DNA from: an uncultured bacterium | GTDB taxonomy: Bacteria; Armatimonadota; Zipacnadia; Zipacnadales; Zipacnadaceae | DNA: 7,654 bases | NCBI GenBank assembly: GCA_937928475.1 | Contig: CALFVE010000187.1 | Span: 1-7,654, forward strand | Direction: 5' to 3' | Shown here: piece after piece, positions 5,724 through 7,654 of the stretch | Numbering within the stretch: the stretch's first letter is position 1 | Layout of the letters: the number at the start of each line of letters is the position of its first letter | The notes under the pieces: model-generated | The model's input: only the letters and a program-made list of their open reading frames with translations | Database searches by the model: none | Told to the model about the DNA's origin: nothing | Made by a program: the position numbers and the translations under genes

Positions 5724-6719
5724 CTAACCGGAGCCCCTCGACCGCCGGGCTGCCGCATGGAGCAGTCTAAGCACCTCTCGCGCCGCTCGCAACAGCAGCG
5801 AACTGCGCATTAGCACGGGCAGGTCCACCACCCGCGCGCCGAACTTGCGTTTGTACTCGCGCACGCCGGTGAGGTCATAGTGAGTCAGGCCGCGCTTGGC
5901 CGCCTCGCAGAAAGCGAAGTAGCGCCGCAGCTCGTTGGGGTGGCACTTCAGGTCCGCCGGGTCCTGCCCGGCCGCGCTGCCGAAAGAGTGGAGCCAGCCG
6001 TTGCCGACCAGGTCCAAGCCCGTGGCCAAGCAACGGTCGTCCTTCATCACCTTGACACAGATCAGCCTCCCCGTCGGCATCAACAAGTCCCACAGCCGGC
6101 GCACCCGCTCGCGCGGGTAGGTAGGCTGCAGGTTGCGCTTGGCGAACACCGCCTGCAACTGGTCGTAATACAGGTCTACAAACTCCGGCTCCGTCGCCGC
6201 CACCGCGTGGAGACCGGCCCGCTCCGCCAGGCGGACATTGCGACGGCCTTCCTTGGTGAAGGCGGCCAGGATCGCCTCCGGATCGCCGGCCACCTCCGCC
6301 AGCTGGGTCTCGTAAGCATACCGCCGGAAGCCGGCGCCAACCGCGGCGTTGGCATCGAGCAGATTGTGGCGGATTTCAACGTGGGCAAATCCGTCGCGCC
6401 TGAGCGCCCGGCCGATACTGCGGAAGAGCGCTTCCTGGTCCACGCTGCGACTTACCACCGGCCCCAGATACGCCGTCGTCCACCCCGGCAGAGGCGAGCC
6501 GAAAATGCGGACAGGGCCTTTCTTGAGCGCGAAGCCGGGCAAGTAACCGACCAGGCTGTCGTCTTCGAGAATCCGGTAGACCCGCCGCTCCACCGGCTGG
6601 GTCTGCGCAATGAACTCTAGCCACGCGGCGGTATGATAGAGGTGCCAAAGATCGAAGCGGGCGATCTCGGCGTCCCACTCGGAGGCGGAGGCGAATTCAC
6701 ACGGCTCCAGTTCATACAT
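5724..6719 (-). CDS. FemAB/GNAT-like acyl- or aminoacyltransferase (BioF2/Acetyltransf_6-type)
   Basis: 331-residue soluble protein that fits the double-GNAT FemAB-like fold; such proteins form amide bonds by transferring an acyl or aminoacyl group to an amine. Seen: N-terminal half with WHLYHTAAWLEFIA (25-38) and LVGYLPGFALKKGPVRIFGS (56-75), the latter containing a conserved family-like strand pair; then AAFTKEGRRNVRLAERAGL (152-170), matching the usual R-N-(I/V)-R-x-A-x-x-x-G block that begins the second GNAT domain; DLYYDQLQAVFAKRN (182-196); and near the end THYDLTGVREYKRKFGA (279-295), the YDxxG..E.K.KFG signature. The tail is Arg-rich. ATG at 6719 is the first start after the deacetylase stop (32 bases upstream); there is no clear ribosome binding site. 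Upstream codons in this frame overlap the deacetylase gene and are not real coding. Substrate unknown; an amino sugar made by the locus is an attractive guess. Confidence 0.82.
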   Translation of the reverse strand: MYELEPCEFASASEWDAEIARFDLWHLYHTAAWLEFIAQTQPVERRVYRILEDDSLVGYLPGFALKKGPVRIFGSPLPGWTTAYLGPVVSRSVDQEALFRSIGRALRRDGFAHVEIRHNLLDANAAVGAGFRRYAYETQLAEVAGDPEAILAAFTKEGRRNVRLAERAGLHAVAATEPEFVDLYYDQLQAVFAKRNLQPTYPRERVRRLWDLLMPTGRLICVKVMKDDRCLATGLDLVGNGWLHSFGSAAGQDPADLKCHPNELRRYFAFCEAAKRGLTHYDLTGVREYKRKFGARVVDLPVLMRSSLLLRAAREVLRLLHAAARRSRGSG

Positions 6720-6738
6720 GACAGACCGCTGTGTTTTC

Positions 6739-6751
6739 CGGCGAAACGCCG
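6739..6751. repeat. Perfect 5-bp hairpin in the deacetylase/FemAB-like spacer
   Basis: CGGCG (6739-6743), loop AAA, CGCCG (6747-6751) is a perfect inverted repeat placed directly after the deacetylase TAA stop (6754-6752). It occupies much of the 32-base gap before the FemAB-like ATG at 6719. On the transcribed strand the loop is TTT and no T-tract follows, so it is not a terminator. It could shape ribosome access to a start that lacks a clear Shine-Dalgarno, or be chance in GC-rich DNA. Confidence 0.4.
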
Positions 6752-7654
6752 TTATCCGCTGCCTCGCCTCACTTTCTGCCAGAGCCAGCGCAACTCCAAG
6801 CGGTGCAGTTCCCGCCCGGGAATCGGACGCGGAGGCGCGCCGGCCTGCAAATGCTCTAGCAGCGTGGCCACGGGCACAAACCACCCCTTCTTCCGCGCCA
6901 GCCGCCGCATCAGTCGCTCGAACTCGGGACGCAGGCGGCCATTCTCGCAAAAGCCCTTGGCGAAGTGCGTGTATACGATGCAGACCCCGCCTTGCGCCTC
7001 CAGGCGGTCCTGATTCTCCTCGCGCAGCAAGCGGCAGAAACCCGTGACCGTGGCCCCGTCGCTGCTGCTGAACCAGGCGTTCACGTAGGGCTTGGCCGGG
7101 TCGTGGTAGGGCAGCGTCGGATTGAGCAGGTCCAGGTTGATTTCGTCGAAGACGAAGTTGCGGACATACCGCAATCGCTCTCGACACAGGTCGCCCCAGA
7201 ACCAGGGCGAGCCCTCGACGTGGCCCTGGAACCAGCCCCGCCGGCGATAGCGCGTCGCTAGGTTATAGGTGGTCCGCAGCAGCGGGCGGCTGAGCCGGGC
7301 CTCCCCCCAATAAAGGTTCTCGCGGTTATCGTGGTGATTGCAGTGTGTCTTCGGGTAGGTCCCCAGCAGCGCCGCGAACTCCTCCAGGCCCTGCTCCGTA
7401 ATCTCCCGAGGTGAACTGTCATTACGCGCGTTGTGAAAACCGATCTCAAAGCCGTCTGCCTGCAGGCTGCGCACAAAGGCAAGATAGCCGCGGTCCTGCA
7501 AGGTCTCGCCGCCGATCTCGGCGCCGGCCACCTTCGCGAGCGGCCAAACGGACTTGGTCGCCAGGACGCCGATATCGCCGAGCAGCCTGTACACTGGCCC
7601 CACGTTGGCCTCGGTGGCCTCGTCGGTGTCGTCGAAGATGGCGAGAGCAAAGAT
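6752..7654 (-). CDS. Polysaccharide deacetylase-like protein, N-terminus beyond right edge
   Basis: The frame is open from the last base of the window to a TAA at 6752 (300 visible residues). A GTG at 7603 lies inside it, but conserved-looking sequence precedes that codon, so it is not the start. Seen: IFALAIFDDTDEATEANV (1-18) with Asp8, Asp9 and Asp11 at the end of the first strand, like NodB motif 1; TKSVWPL (33-39); DGFEIGFHNARND (67-79) with His74 in the motif 2 position; HCNHHDNRENLYWG (104-117); HVEGSPWFWGDLCRE (145-159); PYHDPAKPYVNAWFSSSDG (182-200); and VCIVYTHFAKGF (224-235), a likely C-terminal motif strand with His230. This fits a carbohydrate-esterase-4-like barrel but with a degenerate HxxxH motif. 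Predicted role: removing acetyl groups from N-acetylated sugars, or a non-catalytic relative. It is followed after 32 bases by the FemAB-like gene. The fold call is moderately confident; activity is uncertain. Confidence 0.77.
   Translation of the reverse strand: MFALAIFDDTDEATEANVGPVYRLLGDIGVLATKSVWPLAKVAGAEIGGETLQDRGYLAFVRSLQADGFEIGFHNARNDSSPREITEQGLEEFAALLGTYPKTHCNHHDNRENLYWGEARLSRPLLRTTYNLATRYRRRGWFQGHVEGSPWFWGDLCRERLRYVRNFVFDEINLDLLNPTLPYHDPAKPYVNAWFSSSDGATVTGFCRLLREENQDRLEAQGGVCIVYTHFAKGFCENGRLRPEFERLMRRLARKKGWFVPVATLLEHLQAGAPPRPIPGRELHRLELRWLWQKVRRGSG

Noticed and set aside
5880..6620. A 246-codon plus-strand frame antisense to the FemAB-like gene
   Set aside because: Long antisense frames are expected in GC-rich genes. 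The translation is Arg/Gln/Val-rich without recognisable motifs, and the minus-strand frame is clearly coding.
5724..7187. A 487-codon open frame extending the FemAB-like gene upstream through the deacetylase gene
   Set aside because: The first roughly 156 codons overlap the conserved deacetylase frame and give a low-complexity Arg/Ala/Gly-rich peptide. Family-like sequence begins only after the ATG at 6719.

Overview
This window is a tightly packed, single-strand gene cluster. Every gene I can support lies on the minus strand, so transcription runs from the right edge (7654) to the left edge (1). The DNA is GC-rich: hand counts of sample lines give about 57% in the methyltransferase gene, about 62-65% in most other stretches and about 72% in the aminotransferase gene. 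No rRNA, tRNA, CRISPR array, insertion sequence or phage gene is visible. High GC, Shine-Dalgarno-type start sites and the gene families point to a free-living GC-rich bacterium. The sequence alone does not allow a confident phylum call.

In transcription order the genes are: (1) a polysaccharide deacetylase-like protein whose start lies beyond the right edge (7654-6752); (2) a FemAB/GNAT-like acyl- or aminoacyltransferase (6719-5724); (3) a small class I SAM methyltransferase (5696-5007); (4) a polytopic GT-C-type membrane glycosyltransferase candidate (4940-3297); (5) a short PglC/WcaJ-type phosphoglycosyl transferase (3290-2700); (6) a DegT/DnrJ/EryC1/StrS PLP-dependent sugar aminotransferase (2648-1479); (7) after a 436-base gap, a GT4-family glycosyltransferase cut off by the left edge (1042-1).

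Together these read as part of a cell-surface or exopolysaccharide biosynthesis locus. The aminotransferase would make a nucleotide-activated amino sugar. The phosphoglycosyl transferase would load a sugar phosphate onto a polyprenyl phosphate carrier at the inner face of the membrane. The GT4 enzyme would extend the lipid-linked glycan, and the membrane glycosyltransferase would use a polyprenyl-linked donor on the outer face. The methyltransferase, FemAB-like protein and deacetylase-like protein would decorate the product or its amino groups. These roles are inferred from families and context; neither substrate nor product can be read from the sequence.

Genes 1 to 6 are separated by only 6-66 bases and look like one transcription unit. 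The 436-base gap before gene 7 is the only substantial stretch without a supported gene. It may mark a boundary, an internal promoter or decayed DNA. The most interesting points are the deacetylase-FemAB adjacency, which resembles exosortase-associated polysaccharide loci; the divergent catalytic motifs of the deacetylase-like and GT-C-like proteins; and the compositional mosaic across the cluster.
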